A stretch of DNA of 60,000 nt from Nematostella vectensis (taxonomy: Eukaryota > Cnidaria > Anthozoa > Actiniaria > Edwardsiidae). Of this stretch, positions 45,357 to 58,461 are shown piece by piece; the first letter of the stretch is position 1; every line of letters starts with the position of its first letter. The translations under genes and the position numbers were made by a program. The stretch spans positions 13,140,442 to 13,200,441 of the forward strand of contig NC_064045.1 of NCBI RefSeq assembly GCF_932526225.1, read 5' to 3'. The notes beneath the pieces are model-generated. The model was not told where the DNA came from, ran no database searches, and saw nothing but the letters and a program-made list of their open reading frames with translations.

Positions 45357-48300
45357 TTATTGCCAGACCTAAAACAAACACAACAGTTATCAGCGACATA
45401 TCTTATTAGCATTTTAATATTCATCTTAGACGTGTAAACCAATAAAATTCATGTCTTTGTACCCCCCCCCCCCACCCCCATCGTCTCGGTATAGTAATGG
45501 ATAGTTTCCAGACCCCGCGATAATCGTCCAGCCAAACTTCGAGTGCAACCTTATTTGAAATACTGGGACGCGATAAACGACGATGTTTCACAGACGCTAC
45601 TAATCCCGATGCCGGGTAGGTTAGCACTTTGGTAAAACGAATCTCTCATCCGGACACCGGCAAGCATTTGAGGAACAATAACATTTCACGGTCGAAATCT
45701 TACAAGAGTTCTGACTGACTTCACAAGACAAAACCCAAACTTGAAGTCATGAACACTCGTTGAAGTGTATCAGACGGGGAGAGGGAGTGCACGCGGCGGT
45801 TTCTATCGATAAACGGCATAAAATGGCAACATCTTTGACACTCACTTTAACTGTACTGTCGACTGCCCCTGAGAAAATTCGACCCTTGGATAGAGCGAGG
45901 GTGGAGACACTGCCCTGGTGACGGAGCAAGGTCTGCAGACAGGTGAACGTCTCTAGGTTCCACACCTACAGTCATAGTAAACAGTACTATCAGCAGCAGC
46001 GGCGGAGTGATCACTGTTATCGTCATCATTATAATCATCATTTTCATTCTTAGCATTGCAGTCTTTGGCACCACCACCACCATCACCACCACCACCATCA
46101 CCATTGGAACCACCACCAACACCACCACCACCATTGGCACCACCACCATCACCATTGGCACCACCACCACCACCACCATTGGCACCACCACCACCACCAC
46201 CATCACCATTGGCACCACCACCATCACCACCATTGGCACCACCACCACCACCACCATTGGCACCACCACCACCACCACCATTGGCACCACCACCACCACC
46301 ACCATTGGCACCACCACCACCACCACCACCATTGGCACCACCACCACCACCACCACCACCACCACCACCACCACCACCACCACCATTGGCACCATCACCA
46401 TCACCACCATTGGCACCACCACCACCACCACCATTGGCACCACCACCACCACCATTGGCACCAGCACCACCATCACCATCACCACCATCACCACCACCAT
46501 CACCATCACCATCACCATTGGCACCACCACCACCACCACCACCATTGGCACCACCACCACCACCACCATTGGCACCACCACCACCATCACCATCACCATC
46601 ACCATTGGCACCACCACCATCACCACCATTGGCACCACCACCACCACCACCATCACCACCATCACCACCACCATTGGCACCACCACCACCACCACCATTG
46701 GCACCACCACCACCACCACCACCATTGGCACCACCACCACCACCACCACCACCACCACCACCACCACCACCACCACCACCACCACCATTGGAACCACCAT
46801 CACCACCATTGGCACCAGCACCACCATCACCACCATTGGCACCAGCACCACCATCACCATCACCATCACCATCACCATTGGCACCACCACCACCATTGGC
46901 ACCACCACCACCACCACCATCACCATTGGCACCACCACCATCACCACCATTGGCACCACCACCACCACCACCATTGGCACCACCACCACCACCACCATTG
47001 GCACCACCACCACCACCACCATTGGCACCACCACCACCACCACCACCATTGGCACCACCACCACCACCACCACCATTGGCACCACCACCACCACCACCAC
47101 CACCACCACCACCACCATTGGCACCATCACCATCAGCATCAGCATCAGCATCAGCATCACCACCATTGGCACCACCACCACCATTGGCACCACCACCATC
47201 ACCACCATTGGCACCACCACCACCAGCATCACCATTGGAACCACCATCACCACCATTGGCACCACCACCATCACCATCATCACCACCACCACAACCACCA
47301 TCACCATCACCACCATCACCACCACCACCATTGGCACCACCACCATCACCATTGGCACCACCACCACTACCACCATTGGCACCAGCACCACCACCACCAT
47401 CACCATTGGCACCACCACCATCACCACCATTGGCACCACCACCACCACCACCATTGGCACCACCACCACCATCACCATTGGCACCACCACCATCACCATT
47501 GGCACCACCACCACCATTGGCACCACCACCACCATTGGCACCACAACCACCATTGGCACCACCACCACCACCACCATTGGCACCACCATCACCACCACCA
47601 CCACCACCATCACAATTGGCACCACCACCACCATTGGCACCACCACCACCATTGGCACTACCACCACCACCACCATCACCATTGGCACCACCACCACCAC
47701 CACCATTGGCACCACCACCACCATCACCATTGGCACCACCACCACCACCACCATCACCATTGGCACCACCACCACCATTGGCACCACCACCACCACCACC
47801 ATTGGCACCACCATCACCACCACCACCACCATCACCATTGGCACCACAACCACCATTGGCACCACCACCACCACCACCATTGGCACCACCACCACCACCA
47901 CCATTGGCACCACCACCACCACCACCATTGGCACCACCACCACCACCACCATCACCATTGGCACCACCACCACCACCACCATCACCATTGGCACCACCAC
48001 CACCATTGGCACCACCACCACCACCACCATCACCACCACCACCACCACCATTGGCACCACCACCACCACCACCATCACCATTGGCACCACCACCACCATT
48101 GGCACCACCACCACCATTGGCACCACAACCACCACCACCACCACCACCACCACCACCATTGGCACCACCACCACCACCACCACCACCACCATCACCACCA
48201 TTGGCACCACCACCACCACCACCATCACCATTGGCACCACCACCACCACCACCACCACCATCACCACCACCACCACCACCATTGGCACCACCACCACCAC

Positions 48301-51300
48301 CACCATCACCATTGGCACCACCACCACCATTGGCACCACAACCACCATAATCATTCTTGGCAATGCAATAATCGCTGTTATCGTCATCATCATTATTTCT
48401 CAGCATTGGAGTCATCATTAATAATGTCATCATAATCATAATAATCATTATTCCCATCATCAACAGCGTTGCAGTCATCATTTGTTATTATCATTCAGTA
48501 TTGCAAGGCCTAGTTTGTCATATCCATACTCTTATGTGTAACCAATGCCTTACCCGTAGGGATCTGTCATAGGACGCGCTGAATAGCCTCGTCTGCCCTG
48601 GAGCACTCAGCACGACTAAAGCATACACTGTACCCACATGACCTGGAAGAATATTAAAGAACGCCGATCAGCCACTCATTGTTATCAATTGCTTATAGAG
48701 ATGCAACGGTCTTTCTGTATATAATCATTAACAATTTTAGCTTGATGCTTGAATAGCAGATGTTGTTATTAAAGAAAGCCGGTCTGCAAGTTCAACAAGG
48801 CTTCCCGGACTCTAGTCTTTCTCGCAGACGATCTGAATTCGTCATGCTAGGCAGTGCTTGAGCCGCAGTAGACTAACCGTACTCTAGAATTAAAGCCGCA
48901 TTGTCACCAGTTCACTTCCGGAGGTACGACGCAAACCTCAACCGTTAAAAGACAAAAGAATCTATTAGAATCCGAGATATTTAACATGCCATCCGCTCTA
49001 AATTATCAATCACATCCTCGAAGAAAGTTGCAATAAACACACTGCTTTCAATATTTTTCGCGTTTTCCGTTAAAAATCATCGGAGATTGTAACGTAATCG
49101 ACCGGAAGTAAACTGGTGACAATGCGGCTTTAAGGCCACCTAACAAATTTCGTTACTTGTGAGTGTAACCGAACTAATCTGACTGAGGGCGAGAGCTTAT
49201 TATTGTAGCCGGTATCAATCAGGAGAGATTACAACGAAAACTTACCGTTTAGTGTTTCTATGAGTTTGTGAGTGTTGACATCCCAGACCTGTAACAGCAT
49301 CACACGAGTCACAGGGCGAATTACAGAGCTATAGTAATAGTTACTATACTATCTTGCGAAACAAGTTCTCGAAAACCGCCCAAGAAAAAAAAGCTCCCGC
49401 AAAAGCCGTTATATTGGACGTAGCGCTCGGCCTAAAATAAGCTCGGCCCCGAAATCTTTTCGCATCGCAACTAAGCTCGGCTTTTCCTTCTTTCACGTAA
49501 CTAGCAACTGTTGAGCAGGATATTTCTATACAGCATTTAACCATCCTCAGAAATATAAGCAATTTTGTCAGAGATTCTTACTGAGACCGGTAATCGCATA
49601 GTAAACCATCGGTATTTTCTGTTCGCAGGTCTGTAATTAGTCACCGTATAAAGCGACCAATCAGATAATTTGGCAGATCTAAGAATGGCTTGCAAGTGAT
49701 TCGCCATACTCCAGTAAATTTCTAGCACAATCTGTATCCTTCCCTGTATAAAATCGCACCATTTTTGAACGTCTAGCTCCGCCATTGTGCTTAGCTCTCC
49801 TTTTGAACTGGGATGCTCACGAACAATGCATTGCCATATATAGCCTGGCTTACCTGGATGCAGTTCTCGTAGGTACCGCATATGATATACTCCTTAGTGA
49901 CTGCTAGGGAGTATACACTGCCTCCTGAAGTTTGCAGGACTCGTACGCATTCCAGTGTGTCAAGATCCCAGAGCTACAAGATAAAGACATCGTTATAATA
50001 ATGAGTTTAATTCAACCTTTCGCAGTATAGACTGGATTACAGGTGAGTCAGAGGTGCATGTAAGCACTACAATAAAGTACAATTAATAAAATGTAATCAG
50101 CATATTTAACAGTAACAAACTCGTTGAAACGACTCGTATTAGTAGGCCTCTGATACGATGTAGATTTAGACCTGAGGTTATACCCTGAATCACGTAATGC
50201 GACGCCCTTTAATGATTGGAAAAAGAGGATTCTCTGGCTTAATTCTGGAAACGAACCGACGGCATGCAATATTTCTTTGCTCGTGCAACGTTGGAAGGTT
50301 TGCAAGCGTGAGTAAATCCTCATAACTACGACGTGGAAAAGCGATCTTGAGCGCGCGCCTTTGAACATTCTCTCGTGATAGCTATAGATACCTGAGCACT
50401 TAGTTGAAGGGCAAAAATGGACGGATACAGGAATTCTCGAATATACTTATTTATGGAGGGAGGTTAATTAGTAAATTTTAGCTCCCATACATTTCTTTTT
50501 AATTTGCAGACAGAACGGAGGAGGAAGAGAAAGGGCACAAGCCCTACTGTCCTGACTTCCCCTCCACTCCTTGATTCTGCGGCAACTAAAATCCGGCCAC
50601 CAGGAGGTTAGGGTTTAAGGTAAGGGTGATGGTGATGGTAATGGCCAGGAGTGTGTTATAAGAGATTGGGAAATGGAAATGAGAGTCTAGAGTCTAGAGA
50701 GTGTAGAGGTGCTGTGTTCGGGATCCATATGTTTGGCAGTGAGGCAAGAGGGATTGGGAGATGACATCACCTTGTTAACCACAGGGAACCTGAAAAAAAA
50801 AAACCAGGAAACCGGAAAAGAACGCCAGGAACTACCCGAAACACCACAGGAAACCCGAAAAGAACGCAAGAAACTACGCGAAACAGCTAGGGGAAACCCG
50901 AAAAGAATTCCAGTAACTACGCTTGGGAAGGGGTTTACATAGATCACCTTGATTGTTTGGTAAGAGCCACTGTAGAGGTAGCTGTCACAAGCTACAAGGG
51001 CTCGGACCCAGTGATTCAGTCCAGTCATCTCTCTCACAAGCTCCAGTGTGTCCAGGTTCCACACCTGAAAAAAGACCTACTTTTCAGAGAAATGCACAGG
51101 CAGAAAAATCTGCTGTTTCGCCAGGCTGTGCCGTACTTTGCTTTGCTGTGTGAGTTTCCTTTGACATGGCCACTAGCACTAGGGAGTTATGTGACACAGA
51201 ATAAACACTGAAATGGCTGCGCCCGTCACGACACGACACGACAGAGGAAGACGAAAAAATAATATCTCTCAGTGTAAATAAGCCCTTTCTGACGAAAAAA

Positions 51301-54300
51301 AACTTTCTAGCTGATTGGAAAACGCTAAATATGTTGCCTTTTGTTAATGTCATTTTGCCGTCAAATATTCCTCTTGGTGATTCTACACACAATACCTTAA
51401 TTTTCTTGAGCGAACCGCAAAACAGAATATTCCTTTTAATGAATCTACAAATATCACTAGGCTCCTCGGAGGCATCTCGAGCGTTTTTGTAACTTTTCGG
51501 TATTTTTATGAATTGGGGTTCTTGTGGCGAGTTAAACCGCAACCGGAAGACAAAATCCCTCTTTCGCTCTAACCCATGCCCCCACTCTCTGGCTAAACAC
51601 GCCACAGGAAGCCTGAAATCGAAAAAGGTTTTTTTCTCAAATCACTCGAGACGCCTGCGGAGGAGGCTAACACGTTACCTTAATTTTCTTGAGCGAACCA
51701 CTAAACAGGATATTCCTCTTGGTCACCAGAGTGCAGACGGGGTTCTCGTGGCCGTGGATGGAGTCAAGTAACTCTAACGTCTCAATGCTCCATATCTAAA
51801 AAAAATCAGCCCCTATCAGAAACGTTTTATCAGGGATTACAGGTCTTCTTTGCAGACCGTCTGACCTGTCACGCAAAGCGCTTGAGCCGAGTAGCAACTG
51901 CTGACTTGAGCAGTATATTACAGTCCTATAGTTGGAGGGTGCAGGACCATGATGCATCACGATTAGAGATAGTTAAACATACAGCTATATTAGTATTCAA
52001 CAGTCAGCGTATGACTTCTGATTTTGGATGGCAAACGCTTATTGGCTAATTTGGGGAAATAGGATAGACAACAGCGTTTTACCTGACAGAATTCAGCGGT
52101 TTACTGACGTGACAGAGATCAGCGGTTTGCGTGACAGAGATCAGCACTTTGCATAAAAGAGATCAGCGGTTTGCGTGACAGAGATCAGCGGTTTGCGTGA
52201 CAGAGATCAGCGGTTTGCGTGACAGAGATCAGCGGTTTGCGTGACAGAGATCAGCGGTTTGCGTGACAGAGATCAGCACTTTGCATAAAAGAGATCAGCG
52301 GTTTGCGTGACAGAGATCAGCGGTTTGCGTGACAGAGATCAGCGGTTTGTGTGACAGAGATCAGCGGTTTGCGTGACAGAGATCAGCACTTTGCATAAAA
52401 GAGATCAGCGGTTTGCGTGACAGAGATCAGCGGTTTGCGTGACAGAGATCAGCACTTTGCATAAAAGAGATCAGCGGTTTGCGTGACAGAGATCAGCGGT
52501 TTGCGGGACAGAGACCAGCGGTTTGCGTGACAGAGATCAGCGGTTTGCGTGATAGAGATCAGCGGTTTGCGTGACAGAGATCAGAGCGGCTGCAATAGGG
52601 GGCAAGCTTCATTTATGTGTAAAAAAAGCTACCATACTTATAATATTTTTTTTTCGATTCATTGCGTCGCCTTAAGTTTTAGGCTTACTTCAGCTTATCG
52701 ACTGAAGTGAGTGGAAGATTTAGAGGCTGATTCACTTAAAGGGAAATTCATTTATTCTAAATGATTACCACTAGGGCTCAAGAGCAAGCGCAAAATACAT
52801 CAAACACAACGAAGTGAAAAGCGCAAGAAAATCAAGTCCTATGTGCTTGCGCTTGCATAATAATAAGAACGTTGAATAATGTTTGTCTTCCACTTGCGTC
52901 CTAATAAGAACCCATTCAATCTTACGTGTCCCTGTTACTGTTTACTAGTTTGCCACATATGACAAACAAAATACATACACAACTCAACCATTGTACAACA
53001 TAGATGGCAAGGGTTTGAATACATACACAACTCAACCATTGTACAACATAGATGGCAAGGGTTTGAATACATACACAACTCAACCATTGTACAACATAGA
53101 TGGCAAGGGTTTGAATACATACACAACTCAACCATTCACAACATAGATGGCAAGGGTTTGAATACATACACAACTCAACCATTGTACAACATAGATGGCA
53201 AGGGTTTGAATACATACACAACTCAACCATTGTACAACATAGATGGCAAGGGTTTGAATACATACACAACTCAACCATTGTACAACATAGATGGCAAGGG
53301 TTTGATTAAGAGCTCAGGGGCCTCTGGCGAGATGGCTTCTTTCTTTAGAAAACCCACTAAAAATAAAAATGCTCATGCACAATAAGACACTTACATTTAT
53401 AACACAATCTGCCGATCCACTGAAGAGCTTTTTGCTACAAAATATATAGATGAAAATATAGAAATTTAATTGTCATTGCCTTAATACAGATGCCTTTGAT
53501 AATATGATACTTTTTGAAGGTCAAAGACAAGACGACATACTCATGTGTGCAAAGTGCAAGAACTATCCCAGTATGCCCTTCGAGCGTCTTCACACACTTG
53601 TATGTCGTTAACGTGTCCCAAACCTGCAAAGAGAAATCGCTCACTGTATTGGCGATGCCTGCAATACGGATAGACCAATGATCAACAAGAATACTGCTAA
53701 ATTGCATTGACTGACAGGTCTTACCTTAATGGTCTTATCTGAAGAGCCACTGAACAGAAGTTCTCCGTGCACACACAAGGCCCAGACAGGACCCTGGACA
53801 GAAACAACACAAAAACGAGTCAGTCCTCAGTTCTTTCAGTTCGCCACAATTGGCAAGACAAGAAAAAGTCAGGGGACTTGAAGCTAGTTGAGAGATATGA
53901 AGAGCGGCTCGAGACTTGAAAAAAATAATTTATACTAGGGCTTTCTGGTATATTGAAAACGTGAACACAAAGTCAACATAAAAAAAGTCGAAGGCAATGT
54001 TAAAGATTAAGACAATTACACAAGGATAAAGGTAAAGCAAGGCTAGGAAAAGAAGGTTTTGTAACTTAAAGCCGCAGTGTCAGCCAGTTTACTTTTAGAG
54101 GGCCGACGAAAACTTCAACCGACAAGAGACAAAAGAACCCATTAAAATCCGCGCTATTTAACAGGCCATCCGCTCAAAATTTCCACATCTCCAAAAAAAC
54201 TTCCAATAAACACAATGCTTTTACAATTTTGAAGTATTTTTCGCGTTTTGCGGTAAAATCCATCAGATATTGTCAGTAAATCGGCCGGAAGTAAACTGGT

Positions 54301-57300
54301 GACAGTACGGCTTTAAGGTGATATATAAGGTGATGCGATAATGATAACGTAAGGTTTAGTAAGGAAACACGAAGAAAGAAACGGTGTGGAGGGGAGAAAG
54401 GGTGTAGAGAAGCAACATAAACTGACCGTATGCCCCACAAAGGTCCCTTTACACTTGAACAAAGGCTGGATGTCAAACGTCCCGACGCCCCATAAACGAG
54501 ACTCGACAGTTGATAAATCATTCTGTAGCGTCGTGACTATTTCCCTGGAGTCCAGCAGGTCCGACGAGAGTTTCGTCTGGCTCTCGTCCAGTAGGTCGAT
54601 CCGAATGTCAACTGTCTTTTCCATACGATCCACGCGTTCTGTGAGCTTCACTATCATGTTCTTCAGGTATGAGATTTCTTGGTCTTTTTCCCGGAGGGCC
54701 GAATGTAGCTCTCCAACTTTGCTATCCGTGTGTTTTAGGAATTCCTGGAAATTTATTTCCAAGCATTATGTTATCCACTTGGTTATAACGTAAATCATGT
54801 CGTGAATGACTATTTTCAGAAAAAAGAAAAACATTAAAACGTTTCTGAACAGCAGATGACTATCATGATTTACCTTTACTGCCTCGAATTTGCATGTCTC
54901 CAGATGTGAACGCACTTGTTCGTTATTTCCCTCGAATTGACATCTGAGACACAAGATATCTCAACATTAGAGGGTATGGGTGTTGCTTACGCGACAGTTT
55001 GCCACTTTAGCTTGTACAAGAGTTATTAACACTTAAAGGGTAGGGTCACCTGCGCAGTGGGGATGCGTAGAGCAAGACTAGGGAATCCTCTTAAGTTGGA
55101 ATAATGTCTAGAGCATCCATACTTCGTAGGCGAATTCGTTTTCTTACTTCCAGAAAAGGTGATGCTAAGAGCTAGCACATACAGTACCTCCCTTAACGAA
55201 TGACTCACCCATAAGCCTGGTGGGGACATCGGCTATGTTCACATGTTTTGAGGTGCTCTGGAAGGTCCTAAAAAGATAAAAGAAAACAAGATCAGAATAA
55301 AACAACTAATTAAAGGAATGAGGTTAGATAAACTTGTATTTACCCCAAAGGACTGCCAAAAGGATAAATCAAAGACACAAAAATCCCATTCACACAAACT
55401 TTGTTTAATATTTATTATATAGGGTATTTATGCTAGAAGGGGGATTCACATTTTTGCCAACACTCATTTAAGCATTTTAAAGAATGTCAATCACACTGCC
55501 ACTTTTTTCATTTCACAAAACTTTTGTGATACCTGAAAAACGGTAATAAGGCATAACTGGCCTTATTACTTTATAACTGGTTAATTTATTTCATAAATGA
55601 CTACTTACCATTTTGAGGAGGGCAGGACATTGGAGGCTATTTGGGCATTGCGTTGGCGCATACTGACAATTCTTCTCGTGCTCTCTGAAGGAAAAATCAA
55701 GCCAAGATAATCTCCGAGAGATTCTCTAAGAATATCACCAGACAAATGAGGTACTAAGAGCCCCTTCTCGGCCTTGCTATCTATTCGGCATCCTTGGAAA
55801 CTTTATACATACCTTCTATTAATTATCTTTGTTTTCATTGGGCACCCTGAGGAGTCTACCTCGTGCTCGACCACGCCCCCTCCATTAGCACGGATGCGGC
55901 AGCCATATTTACAATGGATGTACAGCTCACCAATCTGTTCAGCCACCTATGATAGGATGCATACATGCTTTAGTCCAAATTAGTTAAGATAGGATGCATG
56001 CATGGTTCAGTCCAATTAATTAAGATAGGATGCGTGCATGGTTTAGTCCAAATTAGTTTAGATAGGATGCACACATGCTTTGGTCCAATTAGTTAAGAAA
56101 GGGTGCGTGCATGCTTTAGTCCAATTAGTTAAAATATGATGCATGCATGTGTTAGTCCAAATTAGTTAAGATAGGATGCGTCTTTAGCCCAATTAGTTAA
56201 GATAGGATGCATACATGCTTTAGTCCAATTAGTTAAGATAGGATGCATACATGCTTTAGTCCAATTAGTTAAGATAGGATGTGTGCATGCCTTAGTCCAA
56301 TTAGTTAAGATAGGATGCATGCATGCTTTAGTCCAAATTAGTTAAGATAGGATGCGTGCATGCTTTAGTCCAAATTAATTAAAAAAGGATGCATACATGC
56401 TTTAGTCCAATTAGTTAAGATAGGATGCATGCATGGTTTAGTCCAAATTAGTTAAGATAGAATGCGGTACTGTACATTCTTTAGTCCAAGTATGCCCCTA
56501 ACATACATTACATGATGACAAAAATTTTCAAAAATTTTTTTTGGATAAAATATATCTTTAGTATTGACATGTTTTTTTTAATAATTCAATTATATAATGA
56601 ACAAGAGGGATAAAATAAGAGGGTCGCCTATGATGAGAATAAACTCACCGCAAGGTTTGCCACGACTATGGATAATTTGTTGTCATCAAGTGGGCACTTC
56701 TCCACACCACGCGCCATGATACATGCTTGACAAAATGTGTGCTAAAGATATGATCAGAGATAATACAACGCCAGTCACTACTTTACTCTGATGATAAAGA
56801 TGTGTAAAAATCTTACACCATACTGTACACCTTGTGTGTAGTCTAAACATGTTTTGAAAACACAGTAAAATCAATACATATATCATATATTCGTCTTTCT
56901 GTCCCATACCTGTCAACCTCCAAAAATCTCAAGGCTTTAGAATTTTATTTGGGGGAAGGGGTGGGGTATTTGCTGTATATAATGCTCTCACACACAAATC
57001 CACTTAATATAGATCTCATGAGGGTGTAAGATAAATTGTGCTAGTACCAGAATTATTGTTTTAATTATTCTCCTAATAGAAAATAGGCAAAATGTTGAAT
57101 CTCTATAGAATTATTTATCGGAAGTGATAAAAATCACTAAAAAGCATGAGATCTGGTGCTCAATGTGGGAGAACAGGAGAAGGGGTCCAAAATCTTGAGA
57201 CTTCCGCCTATGTAATAAAGAAGAGTTGACAGGTATGCAATCAATGAGATTATTTAACTACAATGTATCATGAGCAAAGAGTCATAAAACAAGACACAGT

Positions 57301-58430
57301 CAACTTGAGTGAGAAGACGGCTGAGGTGCACTGGGGCCAAGAGAAGCAAGCCAGTCAAGTGCTCCTTATTCCAGGCCACCAGATTTCCAATATTTGAAAA
57401 AAAAAAACATTCCAAAACAATAAAAAAATCAGATCTGGCTGGCAGGCTATGTTTACAGTATATTAAAGAATCATCTATAAAAATCTATAAAATAACATAT
57501 ATTTAGTTAAATTTTTTTAAAGATTTTTTAAATCAGAACTTACCCCACATGAAGTGATGACAGGGTCCTTGAACACGCGCCGGCACAAAGGGCAGAACAG
57601 CTTTGGGGAAGGTTTGTCTACAAAGAGGATTATTTCCTGAGGACCAAAGACAAAGAATGATAAGAATAAAATAACACTGTGTAATTCCAGGAGAGTGGAG
57701 CGGTAAAAAAAACTTTTTAGAGGTGGCCCATGTGCTATAAAGTTTTTAATCTAGGGGGTTCCAAAGTACCGCCTCCCACCCCATGAAATTTTACCCCCTT
57801 CCCTGACCTGTGCTGTCTTTCAAACATTATTTGACATCAAGTGTCAAGAAGTATTTTCATGCTTTTTAGGGGAAGGGAGTGGGGGGGGGGGGGAGGAAGG
57901 GGGATCTTAATGGAGAGAGTGACTTAGAGGGGGTGTCTCAAAATAGATGCAGGGCTGACACAGCCCTGGTAACCATGGTAACCATGTAAGAGTCTACAGA
58001 CATACCTCTTCCTCTTCATCAGCTGTAGTTGAAATTGAGTGGAGAGACCTTGCTGAGATTGTAGAGGATGTGCGATGGTGTTTTTTTAGTGATGAGATAT
58101 CAAAGTTTCCCTAAAAAATCAAAATAATACTGTAGGTTAAATGAGAATGGAAAGGATTAATTTTTACTTTACTGTTATTTTCAATATTTTGTGAACTTTT
58201 GTAGCTTGACCGCTTAACGGGGCAGATCCAAAAATTCCAAAAAGGGGGGTCGGAGCAAGGGTTTCAAGAAAGGGGGGCCCGATTCATTCTTCTTCCATAG
58301 ATGACCTCATATTTCTTGTTATTTTAATGACACACAGTGTTAAAAGGAGAGACAAAAAGATGTGATTGTGTAACAAAAATTTGCGGGGTAACAGTTTTAT
58401 ACCAATGTCTAAGATAGGTGCGTAATGTAT

Positions 58431-58461
<31 letters not shown>

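Noticed and set aside
45847-48481. Open frames of 764-848 codons on both strands (Gly/Asn-, Val/Met-, Pro- and Thr-rich)
   Set aside because: They are produced by the stop-free CAC/GGT array inside a TRAF7 intron; the flanking exons prove the intron.
52922-53278. 118-codon frame with Cys-rich 16-residue repeats
   Set aside because: Shadow of the 48-bp tandem repeat in a TRAF7 intron.
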